A stretch of 64,000 bases of DNA from Pantoea sp. Mb-10 (GTDB taxonomy: Bacteria > Pseudomonadota > Gammaproteobacteria > Enterobacterales > Enterobacteriaceae): the NCBI RefSeq assembly GCF_021272205.1, contig NZ_JAJSDX010000008.1, forward strand, positions 124,001 to 188,000, given 5' to 3'. Below the pieces are notes generated by a model. It was not told the DNA's origin and did not search any database. It saw only the letters and a list, made by a program, of their open reading frames with translations. How positions within the stretch are numbered: position 1 is the first letter of the stretch; each line of letters starts with the position of its first letter. The position numbers and the translations under genes are program-made. This document shows positions 29,544-38,654 of the stretch, in pieces.

Positions 29544-30079
29544 TACTCACCTCGGAATCCATCGGGAATATCGTAATCAGTATTGCTGACCTGCGTACTA
29601 TCGCGCTTGGGCTGACCGCCGTTGGCCGCGCGGTTCATCTGCACGCTGCGCGCCAGCTTCTGCTGCCACTGCACATGGTGAAACAGGCGCCCCTCTGCCT
29701 GCCAGTAGGCCACAAAGGCGGCCAGTTCAGCCGCTGTCACCGGTTCACTTAACGCCACGCCCCAAATGGCGGCCTGACGCTGAAAATCAGCATCTGGCTG
29801 CCAGTCGGGATACATGGCAAATTTTCCGGCAGGCACCGCCACCGGCGGGCGATCGGTCTGGAACAGGCTGTCATCCAGCGTGACGTCGCTCGGCTGCTGC
29901 GCCGCGGCTTCCAGCGCCAGCAACTGCGCCAGACGCTGCGGCGTCAGCGCATAAAAGGCGGGCGCATTGTGCTGCAGCACCGCGAGCGTACCGTTTTCTG
30001 CCTGCTGCAGTGCGGCAAGCGGCGCCTGGCAAAAGCCATCCAGCCCCACCAGCGTTGAAGATAAGATTTTAACTGACAT
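29543..30079 (-). CDS. dnaT: Primosomal protein DnaT
   Basis: 178 aa (E. coli 179). Component of the PriA-PriB-DnaT restart primosome that brings DnaB-DnaC to repaired forks. The C-terminal single-strand-binding part is strongly conserved ([39 protein letters not shown]); the N-terminal ~80 residues are more variable but keep [13 protein letters not shown]. It overlaps dnaC by one base. The gap of 85 nt to the unknown membrane protein gene upstream could hold its promoter. Confidence 0.96.
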   Translation of the reverse strand: MSVKILSSTLVGLDGFCQAPLAALQQAENGTLAVLQHNAPAFYALTPQRLAQLLALEAAAQQPSDVTLDDSLFQTDRPPVAVPAGKFAMYPDWQPDADFQRQAAIWGVALSEPVTAAELAAFVAYWQAEGRLFHHVQWQQKLARSVQMNRAANGGQPKRDSTQVSNTDYDIPDGFRGE

Positions 30080-30164
30080 GAAGAAACCTGACGTTGTTCA
30101 ATCCGGTGCGCCGGTTTGCCCGGCGCAGGAGAACAAGTGTACCTGTTTTAACGGCAGGGATCGC

Positions 30165-30851
30165 CTAAAAGGTCGAGCGGTGTGATGAGAGCGGAGACGA
30201 CTGCGCCGCGTAGTGCGCCTGCGCCTGGCGCTGGGCGACCCGTGCGGGTCGGGTGTGCCAGAGGTAGCGCACAGAAGCCGTCAGACACAGGCTGTAGCCA
30301 AACAGCTCCGTGACCTCTTCCGCCATGTTTTTCACCACACGGTGATAGCCATCCAGCATCAGCTGCTGCCAAAGCTGATGCATGCCAAACAGGCGAGAAA
30401 ACACCAGAACCGCCAGCAAGCCTGCCGCCATGGTTTGCCACTGGCGATGCTGCAGCAGCGCCGCCAGGCCAGAGAGAATCTGGCGCGGCGTGCGCAGCGC
30501 AATGGCCAGCGACGCCGCCGCGGTGGCGAGCGCAAAGGTCAGCCAGGCGCCGTGCTCGATCGGGTCAAACAGGAAATCCATTTCGCGGATCAGCATGCAG
30601 CTGAAAAAGCCGCCCACCAGCGTCAGGGCACTGCGTTGTGCGGGGCGCTGCCAGGCGGCAGTAAAGAACAGCGCCGCGATCAGCGCCAGCACCAGCTCTT
30701 GAGTGATTTCGGTGAACGAGTTTTCGTGTAACGCATTGTTCATCCAGTTGACGTCGATATAGACCATCGCCATACAGAAAAGCAGGATGAGGCCGCTGGT
30801 GAGAAAAGCCGCGGCTTCGCGGCCGATAATAAGAAGATTTTCGCGCATCAT
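30165..30851 (-). CDS. Unknown inner-membrane protein
   Basis: 228 aa, not recognised. About six hydrophobic segments, for example SGLILLFCMAMVYIDV near the N terminus, LVLALIAALFFTAA, WLTFALATAAASLAIAL and MAAGLLAVLVFSRLFGM. The C-terminal tail is cytoplasm-like, Arg/Gln/Ser-rich. Acidic residues lie next to membrane segments (REMDFLFDPIEHG; EEVTELFGYSL), which could matter for ion or ligand handling, but this is speculation. An AAGG site precedes the start. It lies between yhjY and dnaT on the same strand and may share transcription with dnaTC. Confidence 0.8.
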   Translation of the reverse strand: MMRENLLIIGREAAAFLTSGLILLFCMAMVYIDVNWMNNALHENSFTEITQELVLALIAALFFTAAWQRPAQRSALTLVGGFFSCMLIREMDFLFDPIEHGAWLTFALATAAASLAIALRTPRQILSGLAALLQHRQWQTMAAGLLAVLVFSRLFGMHQLWQQLMLDGYHRVVKNMAEEVTELFGYSLCLTASVRYLWHTRPARVAQRQAQAHYAAQSSPLSSHRSTF

Positions 30852-30922
30852 GTAACCTTAATAATAATTAGCGCGCTTAGTATAAGTTCCTTACTGTTCC
30901 TCACTTCTCATTTCATGCCGCG

Positions 30923-31615
30923 TCAGAAACTGGCGCTGACGCCCAGGCTGTAAATAAACGGCTCGCCGTCCGTCACCGCACCCGATTGCGAAAAGGAAGC
31001 AAAGGCGGCGAGGTGCGGCCCAAACGGCAGCGTCGCCCCCACGCTAACATCCACCCAGCGCGTATCGCGGTCGTCGCTGCTGGCGGGACGATCGCGCACC
31101 AGCGTGGGATTCTCCTCCGTGAGCTGATGGCTATAGCTCACCTGCGCCCACGGCGTGATCCAGCCCTGTGCCGCGTCGATGCGCCAACCCAACGAGGCGA
31201 TATGTCCGGCGTTGTTGCTGTCCACCCATGCGCATCTCGGGCAGCTCAGCGTGGAGTCATCCACGGCGAACTGCGCCACCGGACCGGTACGTACCGTGGT
31301 GCTGACGGGGATCGGCCAGCCTGCCGAATAGCGGTTGACCAGCGGTGCACTGCCTACGCTGGCGGTTTCGCTATAGATCATCGTGCGATCGCTCGCCGCG
31401 CTGAGCACCGCATCCATCAGGCTGCCATCGCTATTTTCACGCCATACCGGAGGGCTAACGGACAGCTTTTCAGCCAGTAGCGCGTTGTAATCTAGCGGGG
31501 CGAGCGAGACCGGATAATCTTGCGCACAAGCATGCCCGGCCGCGAAAAGCAGCCACCCGCCCCCCACAAGCCACGCGTAAATACGCTGGCCTGAACGCTG
31601 ACTTTTCTGCACCAT
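30923..31615 (-). CDS. yhjY: YhjY-like autotransporter beta-domain protein
   Basis: 230 aa from the ATG at 31615, which has a good AGGAG site; an earlier in-frame ATG at 31648 lacks one. Signal peptide (basic start, hydrophobic core, cleavage near HACAQ). The C-terminal half consists of amphipathic strands of an autotransporter beta-barrel like those of EstA-type lipases, ending in the outer-membrane signature Phe (SLGVSASF). No GDSL lipase domain is present, and there is room for only part of a 12-strand barrel. It is divergent from tag, as E. coli yhjY is. Function unknown; outer-membrane location is likely. Confidence 0.78.
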   Translation of the reverse strand: MVQKSQRSGQRIYAWLVGGGWLLFAAGHACAQDYPVSLAPLDYNALLAEKLSVSPPVWRENSDGSLMDAVLSAASDRTMIYSETASVGSAPLVNRYSAGWPIPVSTTVRTGPVAQFAVDDSTLSCPRCAWVDSNNAGHIASLGWRIDAAQGWITPWAQVSYSHQLTEENPTLVRDRPASSDDRDTRWVDVSVGATLPFGPHLAAFASFSQSGAVTDGEPFIYSLGVSASF

Positions 31616-31754
31616 GAGACGCTCCTGACGCACTGAAAGGAGTGACACCTAAACGTATAATGAGAGATATCGGCACACGTTGCTTAACTATTAATCTATT
31701 CCACAATACGTCAAGGGACCGATACGGTTTTCCTCTGATATCAGGAGCGCACCA

Positions 31755-32315
31755 ATGCAGAGATGTGGTTGGGTCACGCAGGATCCGCTTTATATTGCCT
31801 ACCACGACAAGGAGTGGGGCATTCCGCAAACAGATAAGCGCATCTTATTTGAAATGTTGTGCCTTGAGGGACAGCAGGCGGGCTTGTCGTGGATCACCGT
31901 GCTCAAAAAGCGTGAGCACTATCGGCGCGCGTTTCATCATTTTGACCCGCAGCAGGTCGCGTTAATGGATGAGGCGGATCTCGCACGGCTGTTACAGGAC
32001 GCCGGACTGATTCGCCATCGGGGCAAGCTCGCGGCGATAATCACTAACGCCCAAGCGGTGCTGGCGCTGGAAGCGACCGGAGAAGACTTTTCACGCTTTA
32101 TCTGGTCGTTTGTGGATAACCAGCCTATTTTGCACCGTTATGCCGACTATGCACTGGCGCCGACCACCTCGGCTCCCGCTATTGCGCTCTCAAAGGCGCT
32201 CAAGCAGCGTGGTTTTAAATTCGTCGGTCCCACAATCTGCCACGCATTTTTACAGGCCTGCGGCTTAATTAACGATCATCAAACCACCTGTTTCTGCCAT
32301 CCCGATAATCTTTAA
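31755..32315 (+). CDS. tag: DNA-3-methyladenine glycosylase I
   Basis: 186 aa. Constitutive base-excision enzyme that removes 3-methyladenine from DNA. The N-terminal RCGWVTQDPLYIAYHDKEWG matches E. coli TagI, with the zinc-site Cys and His; the glycosylase helix-hairpin-helix core includes LEGQQAGLSWITVLKKR, and the C-terminal zinc ligands are in INDHQTTCFCH. Single gene, divergent from yhjY and followed by yiaD; yiaC and bisC, which lie between in E. coli, are missing here. Confidence 0.97.
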   Translation: MQRCGWVTQDPLYIAYHDKEWGIPQTDKRILFEMLCLEGQQAGLSWITVLKKREHYRRAFHHFDPQQVALMDEADLARLLQDAGLIRHRGKLAAIITNAQAVLALEATGEDFSRFIWSFVDNQPILHRYADYALAPTTSAPAIALSKALKQRGFKFVGPTICHAFLQACGLINDHQTTCFCHPDNL

Positions 32316-32423
32316 GGCAATAATTTACACTTTAAGAATTGGCCTCACGAATTTCCTCAATATTGAACGGCATAATAGCGGCGTTTTGGGCGTTCGCCCC
32401 TTTTTCCGTTGTGAGGAATTATC

Positions 32424-33086
32424 ATGAAAAAGCGTATGTTCGCGCTGTCCTTGTTAGTGAGCGGCAGCCTGGCGCTGTCAGGCTGTACCACCAACCCTTA
32501 CACCGGCGAATCGCAGGCCGGTAAATCGGGCATGGGTGCCGGTTTGGGTGCGCTGGTGGGGGCTGGAGTGGGCGTGCTGTCGTCGTCGAAAAAAGATCGC
32601 GGCAAAGGCGCGCTGATTGGCGCCGCGTCGGGTGCCGCACTGGGCGGCGGCGTGGGATATTACATGGACGTGCAGGAAGCGAAACTGCGCGACAAAATGC
32701 GCGGTACCGGCGTCAGCGTCACGCGCCAGGGCGACAACATCGTGCTCAACATGCCAAATAACGTCACCTTTGACAGCAGCAGCAGCAACCTCAAGCCTGC
32801 AGGTGCCAACACCTTGACCGGCGTCGCCATGGTGCTGAAAGAGTATCCGAAAACCGCCGTTAACGTGCTGGGTTATACCGACAGCACCGGCTCGCGTGCG
32901 CTGAATATGCGCCTGTCGCAGCAGCGCGCGGACAGCGTGGCCAGCGCCCTGATTACGCAGGGCGTGGCGCAGAATCGCCTGCGCACGCAGGGCATGGGTC
33001 CGGATAACCCTATCGCCACCAACAGCACCGAAGCCGGCAAAGCGCAAAACCGCCGCGTAGAGATCACGCTGAGCCCGCTGGGCTAA
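32424..33086 (+). CDS. yiaD: OmpA-family outer-membrane lipoprotein YiaD
   Basis: 220 aa. Lipoprotein signal peptide with lipobox LSGC at the 20th residue region, then a glycine-rich zipper segment (GAGLGALVGAGVGVLSS and GAASGAALGGGVGYYMD), and an OmpA C-terminal peptidoglycan-binding domain with VTFDSSSSNLKPAG, GYTDSTG and NRRVEITL. Near-identical to E. coli YiaD, a multicopy suppressor of bamB defects. It sits between tag and the sugar-acid region, with its own terminator. Confidence 0.97.
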   Translation: MKKRMFALSLLVSGSLALSGCTTNPYTGESQAGKSGMGAGLGALVGAGVGVLSSSKKDRGKGALIGAASGAALGGGVGYYMDVQEAKLRDKMRGTGVSVTRQGDNIVLNMPNNVTFDSSSSNLKPAGANTLTGVAMVLKEYPKTAVNVLGYTDSTGSRALNMRLSQQRADSVASALITQGVAQNRLRTQGMGPDNPIATNSTEAGKAQNRRVEITLSPLG

Positions 33087-33094
33087 CCGCAGAC

Positions 33095-33125
33095 AGCCGA
33101 ACTGTGCTAGCAGTTCGGCTTTTTA
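33095..33125 (+). terminator. Terminator of yiaD
   Basis: Perfect 9-bp stem AGCCGAACT/AGTTCGGCT with an 8-nt loop, followed by TTTTAT. Confidence 0.92.
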
Positions 33126-33246
33126 TCGCGTTTTATCTCGTCCCTTACGCGATTTTCACCCCAGATCGCACGAATATTTCCAACGCATAGAGCATACGAA
33201 CACTTTGTGCTAGCGTGAGAAAAATTAGCTGGTCGGACACCTCCCT

Positions 33247-34251
33247 ATGTCGCTTAAAGCCATTGCTGCTGCTCTCGGCCTTTCGGTCACGACGGTGAGT
33301 CGTGCGCTGAATGGCTATGACGATGTGGCAGATGTCACGCGGAAACGCGTTGAACATGAAGCCGCGCTGCGTGGCTATCGGCCCAATGCCGCTGCGCGCC
33401 GCCTGAAAACCGGGCGCGCCAACGCGGTGGGTTTAGTGTTTCCCGTCAGCACCGCCTCGCTTAACGACAGCTATTACAGCGACATGCTGCTCACGCTCGA
33501 TCAGCGCCTTGCCCAGCACGACATTGATTTAATGATTCTGCCGGAGAAGCCGCAGGATCAGCTGCGCCCGCCGATGCGTATGCTGCGCAGCGGCGCGCTG
33601 GACGCGCTGATCATGACCCACACAACCCCTTACGATCTGCGGCTGGTGCGGCTTCAGCAAAAAGGCTATCGCTTTCTCACGCTGGGCCGTAGCCAGCTGC
33701 CGCAGCCCTACGCGTGGTTCGACTACGACAATCACGCGGGCACGCTGCTGGCTGCTGAGCACTGCCTGCAGCGGGGGCTGACGCGGCTCGCCTATCTCGG
33801 CGGCTGCGAGGCCAGCACCTATATCCTCGATCGCCGCCAGGGCTTTATTGACGCGCTGGCGCAGCATCACACGCCGCAGAACCCGGATCGCATGGCAGCG
33901 TTGCCGCCTACCCGCCGTTCAGGGTATCAGCAAACGCTGGCCTGGCTGGCGGAGGCGCAGCCGCCGCAGGCGATTGTGACCGACTGCGCCCCGCTGGGCG
34001 AAGGCGCGGCAATTGCGCTTTCGCAGGCCGGTTATCTCCAGGGTCCTCAGGCCATTCCGCTGTTTGTTTACGACGGGCTGCCGCATGATTCGATTATCGA
34101 CCATCCGGTTAATGCCATTTTGCAGTTAACGCAGCAGCGCCTCGGCGAGCGGGTTGCGGAAATGGTGCTGCAGCTGCTGAATGACGTGCCGCCGGGCGAG
34201 CTGCAAACGCTGTGGCAGCCTCGACTGCAGCTGACCTCTGACGCGCAATGA
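33247..34251 (+). CDS. LacI family transcriptional regulator
   Basis: 334 aa. LacI helix-turn-helix at the extreme N terminus (LKAIAAALGLSVTTVSRALNGYDDVA), hinge (YRPNAAARRLKTGRANAVGLV), then a sugar-binding domain. It resembles the raffinose/sucrose-type repressors but cannot be assigned. It stands between yiaD and the PtxS-like regulator of the kgu operon, 58 nt upstream of the latter and on the same strand, so the two repressor genes may be co-transcribed. It might add a second input to the sugar-acid genes downstream; that is inference. Confidence 0.87.
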   Translation: MSLKAIAAALGLSVTTVSRALNGYDDVADVTRKRVEHEAALRGYRPNAAARRLKTGRANAVGLVFPVSTASLNDSYYSDMLLTLDQRLAQHDIDLMILPEKPQDQLRPPMRMLRSGALDALIMTHTTPYDLRLVRLQQKGYRFLTLGRSQLPQPYAWFDYDNHAGTLLAAEHCLQRGLTRLAYLGGCEASTYILDRRQGFIDALAQHHTPQNPDRMAALPPTRRSGYQQTLAWLAEAQPPQAIVTDCAPLGEGAAIALSQAGYLQGPQAIPLFVYDGLPHDSIIDHPVNAILQLTQQRLGERVAEMVLQLLNDVPPGELQTLWQPRLQLTSDAQ

Positions 34252-34309
34252 TTGCGTACGAAGCTCGCTGTGATAGTCTTCGCCAGCGCAAATCAATCAG
34301 GTGTAAGTA

Positions 34310-35335
34310 ATGAAAACAAGGCCGCCACGAGCCACAATCAGTGACGTTGCCCGCGCGGCAAAAACCGGCAAAACCAGCGTTTCCCGCTATTTGAATGGCG
34401 AAGTGAATGTACTCTCGCCCGACCTCAAAGCCCGCATTGAGCAGGCAATCGCCGAACTTAACTACCGCCCCAGCCAAATGGCGCGCGGCCTTAAGCGCGG
34501 CCGTACCCGGCTGATTGGCCTGATCATTGCCGATATCACCAATCCTTATTCAGTGGATGTGCTCAGCGGGATCGAAGCCGCCTGCCGCGCCCGCGGTTTT
34601 ACGCTATTGATGTGTAACACCAATAACGAAGTGGATCGTGAGCAGTATTATTTGCAGCTGCTGAGCAGCTATCAGGTCGAAGGCATTGTGGTCAATGCGG
34701 TGGGCATGCACGAAGAAGTGCTCAACCGTCTGCAGCAGTCCATGCTGCCGATGGTGCTGATTGACCGAAAAATTCCCGATTTTGCCTGCGATGTGGTGGG
34801 CCTGAATAACCCTGAAGCGTCGCAAAACGCGACGCAGCATCTGCTGGATAACGGCTACGACGCGCTGCTGTTTGTGAGTGAACCGCTCGGCAGCGTGAAC
34901 ACCCGTCGCGAGCGCCTCGCCGCGTTCCGCGCCTGCTGCGAGCGTTACCCGCAGGTGAGCGCGGAAAATGTCGAAGTGCCCCTGCACGACGCCCCGCTGC
35001 TGGCGGCGCGCCTGCGTGATTTTTACCAGCGCCATCGCGACAAACGCTGTGCGGTGATTGCCGCCAACGGTGCGCTTACGCTCCAGGTGGCGCGCGCTCT
35101 GCAGTCGCTGGCGTTACGCTGGGGCGAAGAGATCGGTCTGCTGGGCTTTGATGAGCTGGAGTGGGCCGCGCTGGCGGGCGTCGGCATCACCACGCTCAAG
35201 CAGCCCACCTGGCAGATTGGTTACGCCGCGCTGGAGCGGGTCATTGCCCGCATTGAAGGCAGTGACGACGCGGTGTGCGAGCACGTCTTTTCAGGGGAAC
35301 TGATAGAACGCGGCTCCAGTCAGCCTCTAAGGTAA
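34310..35335 (+). CDS. LacI family repressor, PtxS-like (2-ketogluconate)
   Basis: 341 aa. Helix-turn-helix in ATISDVARAAKTGKTSVSRYLNG, hinge SQMARGLKRGRTRLIGLI, and the LacI sensor domain. It directly precedes kguE-kguK-kguT-ghrB, which is the arrangement of ptxS and the kgu operon of Pseudomonas, where PtxS releases its operator on binding 2-ketogluconate. The 14-bp palindrome TGGAACCGGTTCCA 62 nt after its stop fits a LacI-family operator for the operon. Assignment rests on context and family, not on a specific PtxS residue. Confidence 0.85.
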   Translation: MKTRPPRATISDVARAAKTGKTSVSRYLNGEVNVLSPDLKARIEQAIAELNYRPSQMARGLKRGRTRLIGLIIADITNPYSVDVLSGIEAACRARGFTLLMCNTNNEVDREQYYLQLLSSYQVEGIVVNAVGMHEEVLNRLQQSMLPMVLIDRKIPDFACDVVGLNNPEASQNATQHLLDNGYDALLFVSEPLGSVNTRRERLAAFRACCERYPQVSAENVEVPLHDAPLLAARLRDFYQRHRDKRCAVIAANGALTLQVARALQSLALRWGEEIGLLGFDELEWAALAGVGITTLKQPTWQIGYAALERVIARIEGSDDAVCEHVFSGELIERGSSQPLR

Positions 35336-35396
35336 TTCTCAAACGCAGGCTCACTTCGTGAGCACGATCATAATTTCCAGTTATGCCACTTTCCTT

Positions 35397-35410
35397 TGGA
35401 ACCGGTTCCA
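35397..35410. promoter_or_regulatory. Palindromic LacI-family operator before kguE
   Basis: TGGAACCGGTTCCA, a perfect 14-bp palindrome with the central CG and A/T-flanked core typical of LacI-family operators. It is 80 nt upstream of kguE and downstream of the PtxS-like gene. It resembles the recalled PtxS operator core AACCGGTT. Confidence 0.75.
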
Positions 35411-35489
35411 TTTAGCTTTTTTAAGGTAACTGGACGGTAAAACGCGTCAGTAATCGCCCAAATGTGGCGCTGGCGTCTGCGGAGGAATT

Positions 35490-36239
35490 ATGGCTACACC
35501 TGAAATCATCGTCGTGACAGCCGCTTACGGCGCGCACCAGGTCGCACAGCTTGGCGGCCAGCGAGCCCTGATCCCCCTTATTAAGCAAGCGGGTGCTGAT
35601 GGCGTTGAAATCCGGCGCGAGCTTTTCAGTGCCGACGAGTTTGTGCAGCTACATACGCTGGCGGATGCCCTGTCTCAGCACGCACTACGCGCCAGTTATT
35701 CGGTGCCGGAAGCGCTGTGGCTGGAGGACGGCACACTCAACCCTCGTCTGTCGCAGTTCCTGCTGGAAGCGGAGCAGATTGGCGCGCAGCGTCTCAAGTT
35801 GGCGCTGGGCCACTTTGTGGCGCTGGATAACGGTGAGCTGGCGCACATACTGGCGAACACCTCGGTAACGCTGGTGATTGAGAACGATCAAACCCCCAGC
35901 AGTTCGCTGGCTGCCCTGCAGACCTTTTTCCATCGCGCCTGCGATGCCGCGCTGCCGCTGGACATGACTTTTGATATGGGCAACTGGCTGTGGACCGGCG
36001 AAGACGCCCTGCACGCCGCAGCGCAGCTCAGCCGCTACGTGAGCTACATTCACGTCAAGGCCGCGGTGCCGCACCAGGCAAGCTTCCGCGCTATCGCACT
36101 GGATGAGAGCGACGGCAGCTGGCGGACGCTGCTGCAGGCGCTGCCTGCTGACGCGCCGCGCGGCATTGAATTTCCGCTGGAAGGCGCCGACCTCGTGGCG
36201 GTCACGCGCCATTACGTCGACTTATTACGTGCGGCATAA
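35490..36239 (+). CDS. kguE: 2-ketogluconate catabolism protein KguE (sugar isomerase/epimerase fold)
   Basis: 249 aa TIM-barrel protein of the AP-endonuclease 2/xylose-isomerase-like family. Candidate metal-ligand positions include GVEIRREL, LVIENDQT, DMTFDMGNW and YIHVKAA, with IEFPLEG at the end. In Pseudomonas KguE is the first enzyme gene of the 2-ketogluconate operon; its exact reaction is not established. GGAGG four bases before the ATG gives a strong start. It lies 9 nt upstream of kguK. Confidence 0.85.
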   Translation: MATPEIIVVTAAYGAHQVAQLGGQRALIPLIKQAGADGVEIRRELFSADEFVQLHTLADALSQHALRASYSVPEALWLEDGTLNPRLSQFLLEAEQIGAQRLKLALGHFVALDNGELAHILANTSVTLVIENDQTPSSSLAALQTFFHRACDAALPLDMTFDMGNWLWTGEDALHAAAQLSRYVSYIHVKAAVPHQASFRAIALDESDGSWRTLLQALPADAPRGIEFPLEGADLVAVTRHYVDLLRAA

Positions 36240-36248
36240 GGAATTACC

Positions 36249-37187
36249 ATGAAGCAACTTGATGTGGTCACTGTTGGCGAAGCGATGGCGATGTTCATTG
36301 CGCAGCAGACCGGCGATCTGGCTGCGGCGGACCGCTTTATCAAACGCATTGCGGGCGCGGAACTGAACGTGGCGATTGGCCTGTCGCGCCTCGGCCTGCA
36401 GGTGGGCTGGGTCAGCCGTGTTGGCGACGACAGCTTTGGGCGGTTTACGCTGCAGCAGCTGGCAAAAGAGGGCATTGATCACCACTGCGTCACCACCGAT
36501 GCCCGCTACCGTACCGGTTTTCAGCTTAAAGCGAGCGTCGATGACGGCTCCGATCCCGAAGTGGAGTATTTCCGCAAAGGCTCGGCGGCCAGTTACCTGT
36601 CGCCCGATGACTTTGACGCCGACTATTTTGGTGCGGCCCGCCATTTGCACCTGAGCGGCGTGGCGGCGGCGCTGTCCGACAGTTCTCTGGCGCTGTGCCA
36701 GCACGCCGCGAAAGAGATGCGCGCGCGCGGTAAAACCATCTCGTTCGATCCCAACCTGCGTCCGGTGCTGTGGCGCAGCACGGACGAGATGCGTAAGCAG
36801 CTCAATCTGCTGGCCGAATACGCGGACTGGGTGCTGCCCGGCGAAAAAGAGGGGCTGATCCTCACTGGCTATCAGCAGCCAGAAGCCATTGCCGACTTCT
36901 ACCTCGACAAAGGCGTGAAAGCGGTAATCATTAAAACCGGCTGCGATGGCGCCTGGTATAAAACCGCCGACGGCGAAAAAGGCCAGGTGGCGCCAATCCG
37001 CGTCGAGAACGTGGTGGACACCGTGGGCGCAGGCGATGGCTTTGCGGTCGGGGTGATCAGCGCGCTGCTGGAGGGGAAAGCGTTACCGCAGGCGATCCTG
37101 CGCGGCAATAAAATCGGCTCGCTGGCGATTCAGGTGGCGGGTGACAGCGAAGGACTGCCGGTGCGTGCGGCACTGGGTGACTATTAA
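36249..37187 (+). CDS. kguK: 2-ketogluconate kinase KguK (PfkB family)
   Basis: 312 aa PfkB/ribokinase-family sugar kinase. Substrate-binding N-terminal region (VTVGEAMAMF), GGAELNVAIGLSRLG-like motif AGAELNVAIGLSRLG, and the C-terminal ATP/anion-hole signature DTVGAGDGFAVG with the catalytic Asp. It is similar to 2-keto-3-deoxygluconate kinases (KdgK); its position in the kgu cluster argues for phosphorylation of 2-ketogluconate to the 6-phosphate. A KdgK-like role cannot be excluded by sequence alone. Confidence 0.87.
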   Translation: MKQLDVVTVGEAMAMFIAQQTGDLAAADRFIKRIAGAELNVAIGLSRLGLQVGWVSRVGDDSFGRFTLQQLAKEGIDHHCVTTDARYRTGFQLKASVDDGSDPEVEYFRKGSAASYLSPDDFDADYFGAARHLHLSGVAAALSDSSLALCQHAAKEMRARGKTISFDPNLRPVLWRSTDEMRKQLNLLAEYADWVLPGEKEGLILTGYQQPEAIADFYLDKGVKAVIIKTGCDGAWYKTADGEKGQVAPIRVENVVDTVGAGDGFAVGVISALLEGKALPQAILRGNKIGSLAIQVAGDSEGLPVRAALGDY

Positions 37188-37306
37188 TCCGCATACGCGC
37201 GGTTAGCCGATGCGATCGGCGCGGCCGCAACGACGCTGCTTCTGCAACCCTACAACACCGAGGCGCATCCACGAAATGCGCCCGCCTCAAACCAGAGGAG
37301 TTAACC

Positions 37307-38587
37307 ATGAAATCGCAGACAATCGCGCCAAAACGCTGGTGGTTTATCATGCCCATCGTGTTTATCACCTACAGTCTGGCGTATCTGGACCGGGCAAACT
37401 TCAGTTTCGCCTCTGCGGCCGGGATCAATGACGACTTGGGTATCACCAAGGGCATGTCATCGCTGCTGGGCGCCCTGTTCTTCCTCGGCTACTTCTTTTT
37501 CCAAATCCCAGGGGCGGTCTACGCCGAACGCCGCAGCGTGAAGAAACTGATTTTTTGGTGCCTGATTCTGTGGGGCGGCTGCGCCTCGCTGACCGGTATC
37601 GTCAGTAATATTCCGATGCTGGCCGCCATCCGCTTTGTGCTGGGCGTGGTCGAAGCGGCGGTAATGCCCGCGATGCTGATTTACATCAGTAACTGGTTTA
37701 CCAAGTCTGAACGCTCGCGCGCCAATACCTTCCTGATTCTGGGCAATCCCGTGACCGTGCTGTGGATGTCGGTGGTTTCCGGCTACCTGATCAACGCGTT
37801 TGGCTGGCGCGAGATGTTCATCATTGAAGGCTTTCCCGCGGTGATCTGGGCCGTTGCATGGTGGTTCCTGGTGCAGGACAAGCCCGCGCAGGCCAAGTGG
37901 ATGAGCGACGAAGAGAAAGCCGTGCTGCAGGCACAGCTGCAAAAAGAGCAGGAGAATATCAAGGCGGTACGCAACTACAGTGAAGCCTTCCGCAACCGCA
38001 ACGTGATTATTCTCTGCATGCAGTACTTCGCCTGGAGCATCGGCGTATACGGCTTCGTGCTGTGGCTGCCTTCGATTCTGCGTAACGGCACGCAGATGGG
38101 CATGGTAGAAGCGGGCTGGCTGTCGGCGGTGCCGTATCTGGTGGCGACCATCGCCATGGTGGTGGTGTCGTGGGCGTCGGACAAGACGCAGAACCGCAAG
38201 CTGTTTGTCTGGCCGCTGCTGCTGATTGGCGCGCTGGCCTTCCTGGGCTCTTATCTGGTGGGCACCAATAACTTCTGGCTCTCTTATGCGCTGCTAGTGA
38301 TCGCGGGCGGTGCCATGTACGCGCCTTACGGCCCCTTCTTCGCTATCATTCCAGAAATGCTGCCGCGCAACGTCTCCGGTGGCGCCATGGCGCTGATCAA
38401 CAGCATGGGTGCGCTGGGCTCGTTCATCGGCTCATGGATCGTCGGCTACCTGAATGGTGCGACCGGCAGCCCTGCCGCCTCCTATATTTTCATGGGCGCG
38501 GCGCTGCTGGTGTCGGTGTGGCTCACCCTGATTGTGAAACCGGCGGAGAACACAGCGACGCCGGTGCACGGTGCCAGGCACGCCTGA
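37307..38587 (+). CDS. kguT: MFS 2-ketogluconate transporter KguT
   Basis: 426 aa, about twelve membrane segments, of the anion:cation symporter family used for sugar acids (GudP-, ExuT-like). Family motifs: [10 protein letters not shown] after segment 1, [16 protein letters not shown] near segment 4 and a charged central loop ([16 protein letters not shown]). Predicted proton-coupled importer of 2-ketogluconate. A good GAGG site precedes the ATG. The 119-nt gap after kguK contains no gene. Confidence 0.88.
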   Translation: MKSQTIAPKRWWFIMPIVFITYSLAYLDRANFSFASAAGINDDLGITKGMSSLLGALFFLGYFFFQIPGAVYAERRSVKKLIFWCLILWGGCASLTGIVSNIPMLAAIRFVLGVVEAAVMPAMLIYISNWFTKSERSRANTFLILGNPVTVLWMSVVSGYLINAFGWREMFIIEGFPAVIWAVAWWFLVQDKPAQAKWMSDEEKAVLQAQLQKEQENIKAVRNYSEAFRNRNVIILCMQYFAWSIGVYGFVLWLPSILRNGTQMGMVEAGWLSAVPYLVATIAMVVVSWASDKTQNRKLFVWPLLLIGALAFLGSYLVGTNNFWLSYALLVIAGGAMYAPYGPFFAIIPEMLPRNVSGGAMALINSMGALGSFIGSWIVGYLNGATGSPAASYIFMGAALLVSVWLTLIVKPAENTATPVHGARHA

Positions 38588-38654
38588 AAGCGTAAGCGAT
38601 AATTTTTTCCGGGCGACGTCAGTCGCCCGTCACACGTTCTACAGGGAGCAAACG

